Source of the DNA: an uncultured Lachnospiraceae bacterium
GTDB taxonomy: Bacteria; Bacillota; Clostridia; Lachnospirales; Lachnospiraceae
Length of the DNA stretch: 61,179 nucleotides
Reading direction: 5' to 3'
Assembly (NCBI GenBank): GCA_947164865.1
Contig: CAMUYA010000022.1
Span: forward strand, 1 to 61,179
Position numbers and translations under genes: made by a program. A model generated the notes under the pieces. It had not been told where the DNA came from. It did no database searches and saw nothing but the letters and a program-made list of their open reading frames with translations. The first letter of the stretch is position 1; each line of letters begins with the position of its first letter. This document shows positions 11,957 through 20,919 of the stretch, piece after piece.

Positions 11957-13699
11957 CTATAGCTTAAAAAGCGTCCCGATTATGCCGCGCCCAAGCGACG
12001 CTCCCACATTTCCTCCAAGCGTCTTTCCGAAGGATCCGCCTGCACTTCCCAGGCTCTTTCCGAGCTGACGTCCTAAAGTTCCCGCCGTAGTGGAAGCAAT
12101 ACTCTTTGCCGCGCCCTTTACAGCCTTCTGTTTGGCCAGTGCTTTCTTTTCGGCTTCCTTCTGCGCGGCAAGCTCAGCCTTTTCAAGAGCCTTCTGTTCC
12201 GCAAGTGCAGCCTTCTCCTCGGCCTTTATCCTTGCGAGTTCCTCTTTCTCGGCCGCTTTCTCTGCGGCAATACGTTCCTTCTCAGCAGCTTTTTCCGCGG
12301 CAATGCGCTCCTTTTCAGCCTGCTTTTCTTCAGCGATCCTCTGCTTCTCGGCTTCCTTTTCCTCTGCTATCCTCTGCTTCTCGGCCTCGGCAGCTTCGGC
12401 AAGCTCTATATTTCTTCTCTGAAGGAACTCGTATGCGGAATCCCTGTCGAAATAATCAACATACTTTGTGTAAAGAATGTTTGCATTTATCTCACGCTGT
12501 CTGACATCCGGAGTGATACCTCCCATCAGGCTCTGAGGCGGAAGTATGGTGGTACGTTTTACCACGCCGGGAACACCGTCCTCGTCAAGCATGGAGACAA
12601 CGGCTTCACCAGTCTGAAGCTCCATGATCGTGTCGTATGTATCAAATTCCGGATTCTCGCGATATGACTGTGCTGCTGCCTTAACCGCTTTCTGTTCTGC
12701 GGGAGTGTATGCATGAAGGGCATGCTGCACTTTGTTTCCGAGCTGAGCCAGCACTCCATCGGGAATGTCTCCGGGGCTCTGAGTGATAAAATATACTCCG
12801 ACGCCCTTGGAACGGATAAGCTTTACAACCTGCTCTATCTTGGTAAGGAGCGTCTTGGGGGCGTCTTTGAAAAGAAGGTGTGCTTCATCAAAGAAGAATA
12901 CCATTCTCGGCCTTTCCAGATCTCCAACCTCGGGGAGATTCTCAAAAAGCTCCGACATCATCCACAGAAGGAATGTGGCATACATCGTAGGGTTGTTTAC
13001 AAGCTCCTGACAGTCGAGGATCTGAATGGTTCCCTTTCCGTCGGGATCTCTGGTGATCCAGTCGCTGATGGAAAGCGCAGGCTCTCCGAAGAACTGATCC
13101 GCACCCTCTGTCTCGAGTGCCACAACCGATCGGATTATAACCGCAAGGCTCTGCTTGGTGATATTTCCGTATTCCATCGAAAGCTCCTGAGAGTTATCGC
13201 CGATATACTGGAGCATAGCCTTTAAGTCTTTTGTATCGATAAGAAGCATTCCCTGATCGTCGGCGATCTTGAATGCTATGGTAAGAAGATCTGTCTGTAC
13301 TTCCGTAAGTCCAAGTATCCTTGCAAGAAGAATAGGACCCATCTCCGTGATGGTGGTACGAAGAGGCATTCCTGCCTTTCCGTATACATCCCAGAAGTTT
13401 ACGGGATATTTCTTAGCGGTAAATTCTTCCTGTGAAATTCCGAGCTTTTCAAGTCTCTCTGCGATCTTTTCATTTATCACGCCGCTCTCGCAGCATCCGG
13501 CGAGGTCCCCCTTTACATCCGCAAAGAAAACCGGAACGCCGGCGTCACTGAAAGATTCCGCCAGCACTTTAAGAGTGATCGTCTTTCCCGTTCCCGTTGC
13601 ACCTGCTATAAGTCCGTGGCGGTTTGCCATCTTTGGAAGCAGGAATACTTCCTCTCCTTTTGCGGTTTTTCCAACTAAGATCTTTCCGTCCCTGTACAT
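11957..13699 (-). CDS. HerA/YjgR-like ATPase (DUF853 family)
   Basis: A 580-residue FtsK/HerA-superfamily ATPase. The N-terminus has the YjgR-type sequence LLPKMANRHGLIAGATGTGKT, with the Walker A at about 35-42. Walker B FFFDEAHLLF is near 275, and a sensor-like YFITQSP follows. Residues about 435-540 are a highly charged helix of repeated A-E-K-E/Q-R-I-A-E units, then a Gly/Ser-rich tail (about 545-580). HerA proteins are hexameric DNA translocases, but the role of the YjgR branch is unsettled and no NurA nuclease is adjacent. It begins 16 nt after the response regulator, behind an AAGGAGGAG site, so it is likely cotranscribed with the kinase and regulator upstream. Confidence 0.88.
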   Translation of the reverse strand: MYRDGKILVGKTAKGEEVFLLPKMANRHGLIAGATGTGKTITLKVLAESFSDAGVPVFFADVKGDLAGCCESGVINEKIAERLEKLGISQEEFTAKKYPVNFWDVYGKAGMPLRTTITEMGPILLARILGLTEVQTDLLTIAFKIADDQGMLLIDTKDLKAMLQYIGDNSQELSMEYGNITKQSLAVIIRSVVALETEGADQFFGEPALSISDWITRDPDGKGTIQILDCQELVNNPTMYATFLLWMMSELFENLPEVGDLERPRMVFFFDEAHLLFKDAPKTLLTKIEQVVKLIRSKGVGVYFITQSPGDIPDGVLAQLGNKVQHALHAYTPAEQKAVKAAAQSYRENPEFDTYDTIMELQTGEAVVSMLDEDGVPGVVKRTTILPPQSLMGGITPDVRQREINANILYTKYVDYFDRDSAYEFLQRRNIELAEAAEAEKQRIAEEKEAEKQRIAEEKQAEKERIAAEKAAEKERIAAEKAAEKEELARIKAEEKAALAEQKALEKAELAAQKEAEKKALAKQKAVKGAAKSIASTTAGTLGRQLGKSLGSAGGSFGKTLGGNVGASLGRGIIGTLFKL

Positions 13700-13715
13700 T
13701 CCTTCTCCTCCTTAA

Positions 13716-14468
13716 TCAATGATGTTCAAAAAACTCATCTATATCTCTTATCCAATCCTGCGGGGGCATAGTCTTTAAGAGATACTTTTCAGGTTTTAAT
13801 GCCAGTACTTTCATGACACTTTCTTTATCATTCTTGGATGTGAGGAACATTACCGGTATCGATTCGGTGGATACCTCGCTCCTTATCATTTCAAGCACCT
13901 TTGCTCCGCTGATGACAGGCATCTCGTAATCCAGCAGAATAAGATCCACTTTATTTGTGGCAAGAAAAGTGATGGCATTCATTCCGGAATTGACCACAAA
14001 CACATGATACTTGTCCGATAAAAGGCCCTTTATCATGCGCAGCATGGTGGGGTCATCATCCACCACCAGGATCTTCTTTCTCTCCTCAGCCTTGCTCCCT
14101 ATTTCGTATGCTTTATCAAGCTTTACCGCAAGGTCTTTTACATTCAGAGGTCTTATCAGTTTCTCGAATGGGATATCTGCGGTAAAAATGCCTTTTATGT
14201 CTTCAAATTCATCTATGCTGCCTATGACAAAAAGACCTATCTCTTTTTCCACCACGATATCTCTCAGAAATACAAGGAAATCCGTCTGGGCCGTGATATC
14301 GGAATCAAGATATAAAACAGCGAGCTTCGGCAGATTTTCGATCTTACTTAAGGCATTGACCTTCGCCTCACAGGGAAGTATCTCATATCCTTCCTTCTTC
14401 AGGCCGTTAATTATGGCATTTACCATAAATCCGCCTGTTTCGCCTATGATAAGAACTGATTTGTCCAT
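13716..14468 (-). CDS. response regulator, pseudo-receiver plus receiver, no output domain
   Basis: A 250-residue paralogue of the regulator at 6161-7129. Residues 1-122 form a degenerate receiver-like domain (VLIIGETGG start; YLDSD retained but no acidic pair). Residues 132-250 are a receiver with VVDDDP, phospho-Asp about 180 in LILLDYEMP, Thr in MFLTS and Lys about 232. The usual proline after that lysine is threonine (LLKTMP). Unlike its paralogue it has almost no linker. It lies 67 nt downstream of a hybrid kinase with an HPt domain, so phosphotransfer from that kinase is the likely input. The target is unknown; a diffusible phospho-sink or protein-partner role is possible. Confidence 0.9.
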   Translation of the reverse strand: MDKSVLIIGETGGFMVNAIINGLKKEGYEILPCEAKVNALSKIENLPKLAVLYLDSDITAQTDFLVFLRDIVVEKEIGLFVIGSIDEFEDIKGIFTADIPFEKLIRPLNVKDLAVKLDKAYEIGSKAEERKKILVVDDDPTMLRMIKGLLSDKYHVFVVNSGMNAITFLATNKVDLILLDYEMPVISGAKVLEMIRSEVSTESIPVMFLTSKNDKESVMKVLALKPEKYLLKTMPPQDWIRDIDEFFEHH

Positions 14469-14482
14469 ATTTTACCTCTTCC

Positions 14483-14496
14483 GGCGCTTTGCGCCG
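14483..14496. repeat. small GC hairpin between kinase and regulator
   Basis: GGCGC-ttt-GCGCC-type inverted repeat in the 67-nt gap between the hybrid kinase and the downstream response regulator. There is no T-run, so it is not a standard terminator. It may set processing or relative expression of the two genes. Confidence 0.35.
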
Positions 14497-14535
14497 CCTT
14501 CCCGCAATGGAATAATCATAGGAAAGCATTATACT

Positions 14536-17500
14536 TTATAGTAATTCTAAAAGAGCATCTCTGTCAAGTGAAGTAACGAGACTGCACACCTTTTCGAACC
14601 GCTCTTTTTTATCATCAGGGAAGCTGTAATCCTTAAGCATCAGAACTATCTCGTCGGCAGTGTCAAAATCAAAGGCCTGTGCGGCTTCCTTAATGCCCAT
14701 ATACGCCTCGGCAAGAGCATCTTCGCTTATGAGCGGGGCATCTTCTTTTCTTTCGTCAAGGCGTTCATACAGCGGCGAAAGAATCTCCCTGTATGCTCTG
14801 TACTTTTCAAGAAGGACGGGGGTCTCTTTTTCTATGGATTCCATATCTCCTTCATCGCCGCATTTTTCAAGGTGAGCCGCCAGCTCGCTCAGTTCAAGCG
14901 CCCCTATAAGGCGTGATGAGCTTTTAAGCGCATGCACGGTTACCGTGTAGTTTCTTATATCCTTATCTCTCATAAAGCCCTCTATTTTATCGGAGCCGTT
15001 TTCAAGAGCTACATAGTAATCATGCAGGGCTTCCTTCAGTATATCTTCCTTCATGCAGTTTTTGAGGGCTGCATCATAGTCAAGCCCGGGAGCGGAGCGC
15101 ATGAATTTCTCAAGTTCCGAAGCTTCTGCCGTATCAACAGACCCTTCTCCTTGGGAATTCTCCGTCTTTTCTCTTTCAGCCTCCCGTATAGACGCTTTCT
15201 CCTCTTCGGATAATATCCTCACCTTTTCCTTGGGAAGATATGAGGCTATCATCTTCTCAAGCTTTACGGCATCTATTGGCTTGCTCAGATAATCCGCAAA
15301 CCCGGCTTTAAGGAAAATCTCCCTCGCTCCGGAAACCACATTGGCCGTAAGACAGATAACGGGAGCGCCAAAGCTGGCATTTTCGGCATCTGTCATGGCT
15401 TTAATCCTGCCAAGAGTTTCCGTTCCGTCCATCTCAGGCATTCTCTGGTCCATGAATATGATGTCGTATTTATTCTTTTTAATAAGCTCGATGCACTGAA
15501 ATCCGCTTGTTGCGGTATCCGTCACAACCTCTGTCTCCTTAAGGAGTCCCTTTATGACGGTAAGATTCATCGGCGTATCATCAACCACCAGTATCTTTGC
15601 CTCGGGTGCCTTAAAGCTTACCGCGTAGGCATCCGCGTTTTCGAGAGATTTTTCATATGTCTCGTTGAAATCTCCTATTGGCTCGTCTTTTACGATCTTC
15701 TGCACCACCTCAAACGAAAAGTCGGAGCCCTCACCGTACACACTCTTTACCTCCAGCCGGCTTCCCATCATGTCAAGAAGCTGCTTAACTATGCTCATAC
15801 CAAGGCCGGTTCCCTCGATCGTGCGGTTTCTCGACTCTTCAATACGCTCAAAGGGTGAAAACAGCTTTGAGAGATCTTCCTCTTTGATCCCGATACCTGT
15901 ATCTATCACATTTACCCTGAGCGCCACCTCTTCATCCGATATCCGGCGCCCGGCAAGCCGGAAGGTCACACTTCCCTCATGGGTATATTTCACGGCATTA
16001 TTAAGAATATTGAGGATGCACTGCTTCACCCTTATCTCATCACCATACAGGACATGAGGTATATCCTTCGCCACATCCACTTTAAGCTGAAGGCCCTTTT
16101 CAGCCGCCTTGGATGAGACCATATTTATCAGATCGTTTATCACCGAGCTGAGCTCGTACTCGACGGGAATGATATCCATTTTTCCGGCCTCGATCTTGGA
16201 AAAATCAAGCAGATCGTTTATAAGAGCAAGCAGAGTCTTTCCTGAATTCTTGATATCCGCGGCATATTTTTTGATCTGCTTTTCGCCGCTTTCACGTATG
16301 ATCATCTCGTCAAGGCCAAGCACAGCATTGATGGGTGTACGGATCTCGTGGGATACGTTTGAAAGGAAATTGCTTTTGGCCTCGCTTGCGGCCTTTGCAA
16401 CGCGCAGGTCTTCGCGAAGCTGCTGCTCCTCTTTTATCTTATCGATATAGCCGTTGAGCTCTCTTACGGTGTCGTATAAGGCTCCGAAGAGCTCCTCTAT
16501 CTCATCTCCCGTTCTGATCCCGAGATTTGCAAGTTCATGGCCTGTCTTTATCCTGCTCTCCGGATCGGAAGAAAAGCCCTTCATGACCCCTGTCATCTGC
16601 TCCACCGGCTTTACAAACATAAGCTGCACAAGCGCATTTGCAAAGATAACGATGGGATGGATGGCACACAGAAGCATCATGATCAGCTTCAGGTCAAAGG
16701 ATACACCCTGTTCGTTATATTTAAATCTGTCCCTCTGCCCGTCTATTCTGGCGATAGCATAGGTCTCGTCAATTCCGAAATCATCAAGGAAATGGTTGGC
16801 CATCTCTATTGCATTATCATTATATTTCGGCGCATCATCAGGTTCCGGCACATCATCATTCGTAGCATAGATTTCTAAATCTGCATTATCCTGCTCCTTC
16901 AAAAGCGCTGAGGATTCCGGATTTGCAAAAGAGATAACATCCGAAAGATCAGGAATCAGGCTGTTGGCAAACCCGGCTGCGGCCACGCCGAGAACTGCAG
17001 CTTCGATCAGAAGCACGATAAAAAGCTTCTCGCTTATTCCGGCCTGCTTTCTTCCTTTCCTCAGACTGATAAACTCACTTTTGAAATCAATATCTCTGTC
17101 TATGACTCCCAGTCTTATCTTTGCTTTATCGGAAAAGACCGTTCTGAACAAATGTAGAAAAAGGCAGATCAGAAAGCTCTGAGGAAGCACGCTCCCCGTG
17201 TGGAACAGAACCGGTAACACATTCATGCCTCTAAAGCTTGCACGCCCGACCATCACAAACACGGAATAATATGTTCCTGAGAGGATAAGTCCCATTACTA
17301 TCGAGCAGATAATTGTCGATCCCCATGTAATGCACTTTCTGTTCTTTCTGACGATCCACACACAATAGATCAAAACCAGATGTAAGAACAGCAGATATAC
17401 ATTACTTGGCTGCATAATAAGAGCGGCTATCAGTAAAATGGTAAAACTTCCTATACCGCCGTCAAAACCGTACAGCACTATGATAAATGCAATAGGAATA

Positions 17501-17886
17501 AGATATGCGGAAAAAAGTATTGCAGGCAGGATCGTAAATGAAAGACCTGCCGCAAAGCAGAAATAATAGAGCACAGAAGAAACGGCAGCGGCCAGAATGA
17601 TCATACAGTCTCTGAATATCCTGCCTGCCCTTTCTGTCTTATCCAGATTCTTCCAGCTGAGCCTGTCAAAGAAGTTCATAAGAAACCAGATGACGTTTTC
17701 TCTTCTCCTCTGCCTATAGTTTTCGAGGTCACGTTTTCTCTCTTCCCTCAGGGCTTTTCTTTCCTCGGAGTGCTTGCATTTTGCCGATCTTTTATCTGAC
17801 AGCTTATTATTCGAATCTGTTTCGGTATCCCGGTTCATTTGTTCATCCATATCTTTATTCATGTCTTTGTTCTCGTCTTTATTCAT
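14536..17886 (-). CDS. membrane hybrid histidine kinase (HAMP-like, HK-REC-HPt)
   Basis: A 1116-residue phosphorelay kinase. A charged cytosolic head (1-65, Asp/Lys/Asn/Met-rich at the extreme N-terminus) precedes about six membrane segments (90-250). Another TM pair (about 288-306 and 400-424) brackets a roughly 95-residue external segment. A HAMP-like linker with coiled coil (425-500) leads to HisKA (His about 513, SNVSHEIRTP), HATPase (DTGIGI, GTGLGMSIV), a receiver (LVVDDTP, phospho-Asp in IIFMDQRMP, Lys-Pro in SKPID) and an HPt domain (VHALKSSSRLIG). The start is uncertain: no clear SD precedes 17886, and several ATGs follow within 50 nt. The response regulator downstream is the probable partner. 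Confidence 0.92.
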   Translation of the reverse strand: MNKDENKDMNKDMDEQMNRDTETDSNNKLSDKRSAKCKHSEERKALREERKRDLENYRQRRRENVIWFLMNFFDRLSWKNLDKTERAGRIFRDCMIILAAAVSSVLYYFCFAAGLSFTILPAILFSAYLIPIAFIIVLYGFDGGIGSFTILLIAALIMQPSNVYLLFLHLVLIYCVWIVRKNRKCITWGSTIICSIVMGLILSGTYYSVFVMVGRASFRGMNVLPVLFHTGSVLPQSFLICLFLHLFRTVFSDKAKIRLGVIDRDIDFKSEFISLRKGRKQAGISEKLFIVLLIEAAVLGVAAAGFANSLIPDLSDVISFANPESSALLKEQDNADLEIYATNDDVPEPDDAPKYNDNAIEMANHFLDDFGIDETYAIARIDGQRDRFKYNEQGVSFDLKLIMMLLCAIHPIVIFANALVQLMFVKPVEQMTGVMKGFSSDPESRIKTGHELANLGIRTGDEIEELFGALYDTVRELNGYIDKIKEEQQLREDLRVAKAASEAKSNFLSNVSHEIRTPINAVLGLDEMIIRESGEKQIKKYAADIKNSGKTLLALINDLLDFSKIEAGKMDIIPVEYELSSVINDLINMVSSKAAEKGLQLKVDVAKDIPHVLYGDEIRVKQCILNILNNAVKYTHEGSVTFRLAGRRISDEEVALRVNVIDTGIGIKEEDLSKLFSPFERIEESRNRTIEGTGLGMSIVKQLLDMMGSRLEVKSVYGEGSDFSFEVVQKIVKDEPIGDFNETYEKSLENADAYAVSFKAPEAKILVVDDTPMNLTVIKGLLKETEVVTDTATSGFQCIELIKKNKYDIIFMDQRMPEMDGTETLGRIKAMTDAENASFGAPVICLTANVVSGAREIFLKAGFADYLSKPIDAVKLEKMIASYLPKEKVRILSEEEKASIREAEREKTENSQGEGSVDTAEASELEKFMRSAPGLDYDAALKNCMKEDILKEALHDYYVALENGSDKIEGFMRDKDIRNYTVTVHALKSSSRLIGALELSELAAHLEKCGDEGDMESIEKETPVLLEKYRAYREILSPLYERLDERKEDAPLISEDALAEAYMGIKEAAQAFDFDTADEIVLMLKDYSFPDDKKERFEKVCSLVTSLDRDALLELL

Positions 17887-18064
17887 AAATTTGTCTGTAT
17901 CTATTTTTATATCAAAACTTTCTGCCGTACGGACTGTACTAATAATACCATATTCCTGCCCCTTCTAACGCAATTAAATCTACAATTATTATGTGTTTTT
18001 CAAAAAAGGATCAGTAAATATATAAATAAACTCATGAAAAAGAATAAAATAGTCTCAGAAATGG

Positions 18065-18093
18065 TTTACATATTTCAAATATAATATTATAAT
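18065..18093 (+). promoter_or_regulatory. sigma-A promoter abutting the AP2 gene start
   Basis: TTTACA (18065-18070), a 17-nt spacer and TATAAT (18088-18093) form a near-consensus promoter. The ATG of the next gene is at 18100, only 6 nt past the -10 box. Transcription would start at or next to the start codon, predicting a leaderless mRNA. Confidence 0.75.
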
Positions 18094-18099
18094 GCAATT

Positions 18100-18906
18100 A
18101 TGAGTAAAACAGAGATGAAAAAGTCAAAGAATCCCGAGGGAGTGTTCCCGGCGGTCAGAAAAAACGGCACCCCCTTCTACCGGTCTTCTCTGACTTACAA
18201 GACAAAACACATATCCCTGGGCAGCTATGACACCGCCGAGCAGGCCCATCAGGCGTACCGTATGGGGCGTCTTCTTCTGGCGCAGCCCAACTCAAGACTG
18301 GAGGATTACACCAATGAGAGTCCTCTGGATTTTGAAAAGTGGGTGGTGCTTCTTAATTTCAGAGATAATGATATATATATCGGGACTCCGATCTATATCG
18401 GCCAGAAGATGTTCAGCTATTATCTCTCGCCCGATAAGGTGCTGAAGTTCGATATGGACGATCTCTTCTATTTTTCCGCACATAAGATAATGCAGAGGGG
18501 CGGGCATCTGTTTGTATCCGACTACGGCTCACAGATTACGCTCTATACCCGCTACGGCATCCGTCCTTATGCGGTGGAGGGTGTGGATTATAAGTTTATG
18601 AACGGGGACAGCCTGGACTTCAGGAGGCAGAACCTTAAGGTACTTAACTCCTACCACGGGGTAAGGCCCGGTGCAAGAGGCAAATTTCATGCGCGTATAC
18701 ATCTAAACGGCTATTTCCATATAGGAACCTACGAGACGGCCCTCGAGGCTGCCGTAGCCTACAACAAGTCGGTGGATATAGTAAGGCGTGCCGGATGTAA
18801 AAAGAATTTCCTGCAGAACTATATCGAGGAAATAACCCCCAGGCAGTATGCGGAGCTCTATTTCAAGCTTCCCGTATCCGACAATATACTTGAATATAAG
18901 GGATAA
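18100..18906 (+). CDS. AP2/ERF-type DNA-binding protein with degenerate HNH-like centre
   Basis: A 268-residue protein on the otherwise unused strand. Residues about 12-60 resemble an AP2 domain (GVFPAVRKNGTPFYRSSL, then ISLGSYDTAEQAHQAY). Residues 192-232 resemble a second one (GKFHARIHLNGYFHIGTYET, EAAVAYNKSVD). Between them, 160-185 matches the shape of an HNH segment (NGDSLDFRRQNLKVL), but the catalytic His positions are absent. In bacteria this combination is best known from phage and homing HNH endonucleases. Here the nuclease looks dead, suggesting a domesticated DNA-binding or regulatory role (inference). No SD precedes the ATG, and the promoter abuts it. A strong terminator follows. 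Confidence 0.82.
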   Translation: MSKTEMKKSKNPEGVFPAVRKNGTPFYRSSLTYKTKHISLGSYDTAEQAHQAYRMGRLLLAQPNSRLEDYTNESPLDFEKWVVLLNFRDNDIYIGTPIYIGQKMFSYYLSPDKVLKFDMDDLFYFSAHKIMQRGGHLFVSDYGSQITLYTRYGIRPYAVEGVDYKFMNGDSLDFRRQNLKVLNSYHGVRPGARGKFHARIHLNGYFHIGTYETALEAAVAYNKSVDIVRRAGCKKNFLQNYIEEITPRQYAELYFKLPVSDNILEYKG

Positions 18907-18921
18907 CAAGAAATCTTCATT

Positions 18922-18955
18922 TCTGCGCGAGTCGAATTCCCGCGCAGATTTTTTT
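18922..18955 (+). terminator. terminator of the AP2-type gene
   Basis: TCTGCGCG / CGCGCAGA stem (18922-18929 with 18941-18948) followed by a T-run (18949-18955), 16 nt after the stop codon on the plus strand. Confidence 0.88.
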
Positions 18956-18994
18956 GCCTTACAGAAAAGTTTGATGTACTTTCCTGTAAGGCAA
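18954..18994. repeat. long hairpin between two convergent terminators
   Basis: TTGCCTTACAG (18954-18964) pairs perfectly with CTGTAAGGCAA (18984-18994), and the inner AAAGT/ACTTT extends the stem to about 16 bp around a 7-base loop. It starts inside the T-tract of the AP2 terminator and ends just before the terminator of the convergent chemoreceptor gene. It may act as a bidirectional barrier. Confidence 0.6.
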
Positions 18995-18997
18995 CAC

Positions 18998-19025
18998 AAA
19001 ACCGGCGCCATATCGGCGCCGGTTT
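18998..19025 (-). terminator. probable terminator of the chemoreceptor gene
   Basis: AAACCGGCGCC / GGCGCCGGTTT forms an 11-bp perfect stem with a 5-base loop, 30 nt after the stop codon on the minus strand. The T-tract is short and interrupted (TTTTGTGTT), so termination may lean on the neighbouring hairpin. Confidence 0.7.
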
Positions 19026-19054
19026 AATTATTCATTCGATTTATTTATGCTTTA

Positions 19055-20731
19055 TCAAAGAGTGAAGAATGAAACTGCCTCGGTGAGGTGCTCGTTAATA
19101 GCACGCATCTCCTGAGTCTGTGCCTGTGTATCGGTACATGCAACCGTTACTGTCGAGCAGCTTGCGGATACTTCCTCCGCGCTTGCTCCAAGCTCTTCTG
19201 AGATAGCTCCCAGATCAGTAGTTGCATTGGTGAGCTCGTTCTTGATGGAGTCAAGCTCTGCAGCCATATCAGAGATTGATGTGATACCTGCTACAGACTC
19301 ATCAACAGCACCGGAAAGAACTGTGAACTTGCCCTGGGTTTCTGTGATGTATCCTCTCTCGGATTCGATGATACCCTTAACCTTTTCGGCAACCTGTACT
19401 GTCTCGTTGGAAATATCGGTAACTTTCTTAACAATATCGTTGATCTTTGCTGCATTCTCGGAACTGCTTTCAGCAAGCTGCTTGATGCTCTCCGCAACAA
19501 CTGCGAATCCGCGTCCTGCCTCTCCTGCTCTCGCTGCCTCGATTGAAGCGTTGAGTGAAAGGAGCTGTGTCTGGCTTGCGATATCATCGATCATCTGAAC
19601 GGATTCGGAGATGTCCTTAACCGCATCATTTGTAGCACTGATCTTCTCGCTGATCTCGGTAACTGCCTGCACGCTTTCGTTGCTGGACTTAAGCACTGTA
19701 TCCATATACTCGGAAGCTTCGTTGTTTGCTACCATGATCTCATCGGAAGCATTCTTGAGAACTGCGATGTTCTCGTTAAGTCTCTCGATGTTATCACCGA
19801 GCTCGATAGCCTTCTCGGACATATTCTGAGCCGATTCGGCTACGCTCTGAGATGTCTGAGCCACCTCATTGATAGCCTCGTTGATCTGACTTACACTTTC
19901 AACATTGTGGGTGGTCTTTTCATCAACTTCCACAACAGCAACCGCAAGGCTGTCAGCTGAAGTTACAACTGTTCCTACTGCTCCGTTAAGAGCTTTAGCC
20001 AAAGCACCGGTGGAGTCGACCATGGAAATGATCTCTCTTACATGGCTCTTGGCATTGATAGAAACATGCAGCTTTCCTTCCGAGAGCTCTTCGCTCACAT
20101 CTGCGATCTGCTTCATAGGAGTTGCGATAAGCTTTGCAAGGAAGAATGCAACCGCTGCAAATATAATAACAACTCCAACCGCGATAGCTATACTCATTGA
20201 GATAACTCTTCTCTCCGCGGCCTCTACTGTAGCCATGGGTTCGCCTGCAAACGACATGCCCCAGAATTGATTATTCTGATCATATATAGGCGAATAGAAA
20301 ACAAAGTATTTTTGACCGTTTATTATGACATTATTTTTGGCAACGGTCTTTCCGGACTTAACAGTCGCATATATGGCATCATCAGCGGTGGTGCCGATAT
20401 TCCTGCCGAAAGGTCCGTCAGCTTTTTTAAGGGAAGTGATATAACGTTCATTTCCCTTAAAGAGCGTTACATCAATGTCGCTTGCCAAAAAGCTGTCAAC
20501 ATAAGCAAAGCTTTCATCATCCTGAGCCAAAATATCATTGTCGATATCATACTCAAAATACTTGGCAGACGAAATACATGCAACTTCAAGCTTCTCGTAA
20601 GTGTTCTCTTCCATGTGGGAAGAAAGGGTTGATGCCGATACGATGGTAAGCACCAGTGCACCGACCAAAAGCGGCGCCAATGCGATCATGATCAGCATCA
20701 GATAAATCGAAATTCCTCTTTTTTTCTTCAT
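19055..20731 (-). CDS. methyl-accepting chemotaxis protein
   Basis: A 558-residue transmembrane chemoreceptor. TM1 is at about 9-31, an external ligand-binding domain of single-Cache type at about 35-175 (ending [21 protein letters not shown]), TM2 at about 178-200, then HAMP and the long helical signalling domain. The hairpin tip has the conserved [20 protein letters not shown] stretch that contacts CheA and CheW. There is no C-terminal CheR-tethering pentapeptide; the protein ends VSFFTL. It should feed the CheA/CheW pair at 54028-56687, with CheR (29289) and CheB/CheD for adaptation. It is monocistronic, with its own promoter, an inverted repeat before the SD, and a terminator. Confidence 0.96.
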   Translation of the reverse strand: MKKKRGISIYLMLIMIALAPLLVGALVLTIVSASTLSSHMEENTYEKLEVACISSAKYFEYDIDNDILAQDDESFAYVDSFLASDIDVTLFKGNERYITSLKKADGPFGRNIGTTADDAIYATVKSGKTVAKNNVIINGQKYFVFYSPIYDQNNQFWGMSFAGEPMATVEAAERRVISMSIAIAVGVVIIFAAVAFFLAKLIATPMKQIADVSEELSEGKLHVSINAKSHVREIISMVDSTGALAKALNGAVGTVVTSADSLAVAVVEVDEKTTHNVESVSQINEAINEVAQTSQSVAESAQNMSEKAIELGDNIERLNENIAVLKNASDEIMVANNEASEYMDTVLKSSNESVQAVTEISEKISATNDAVKDISESVQMIDDIASQTQLLSLNASIEAARAGEAGRGFAVVAESIKQLAESSSENAAKINDIVKKVTDISNETVQVAEKVKGIIESERGYITETQGKFTVLSGAVDESVAGITSISDMAAELDSIKNELTNATTDLGAISEELGASAEEVSASCSTVTVACTDTQAQTQEMRAINEHLTEAVSFFTL

Positions 20732-20758
20732 CTCTTTTTACTCCTTGTTAATAGATTA

Positions 20759-20778
20759 GTATTACATCCGTGTAATAC
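20759..20778. promoter_or_regulatory. inverted repeat in the chemoreceptor leader
   Basis: GTATTACA-tccg-TGTAATAC is a perfect 8-bp inverted repeat in the 5' leader, about 15 nt upstream of the SD of the chemoreceptor gene. It could be an mRNA hairpin or an operator. Confidence 0.45.
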
Positions 20779-20834
20779 CTTTTAGAACTATTTGGTACTA
20801 TATAGAAATGCTATATAAAATATATAACAGAGCT

Positions 20835-20863
20835 ATCATAACACAATTGACGTGAAAACACAA
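20835..20863 (-). promoter_or_regulatory. sigma-A type promoter of the chemoreceptor gene
   Basis: TTGTGT (20863-20858), a 17-nt spacer and TATGAT (20840-20835) on the minus strand, about 100 nt upstream of the start codon. I see no better sigma-28 (TAAA-N15-CCGATA) match in this leader. Confidence 0.6.
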
Positions 20864-20919
20864 ATAAAAAAGGTAATCGCTGAATTATTGTCTATATATT
20901 CACTTAATTATCAGAATAT

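Noticed and set aside
12090..12504. Plus-strand frames rich in Ala, Ser and Phe opposite the HerA-like gene
   Set aside because: They mirror the Ala/Glu/Lys coiled-coil coding repeat on the real strand and have no initiation signals.
20732..20919. Sigma-28 promoter for the chemoreceptor gene
   Set aside because: No TAAA-N15-CCGATA-like match was found; a sigma-A type TTGTGT-17-TATGAT fits better.
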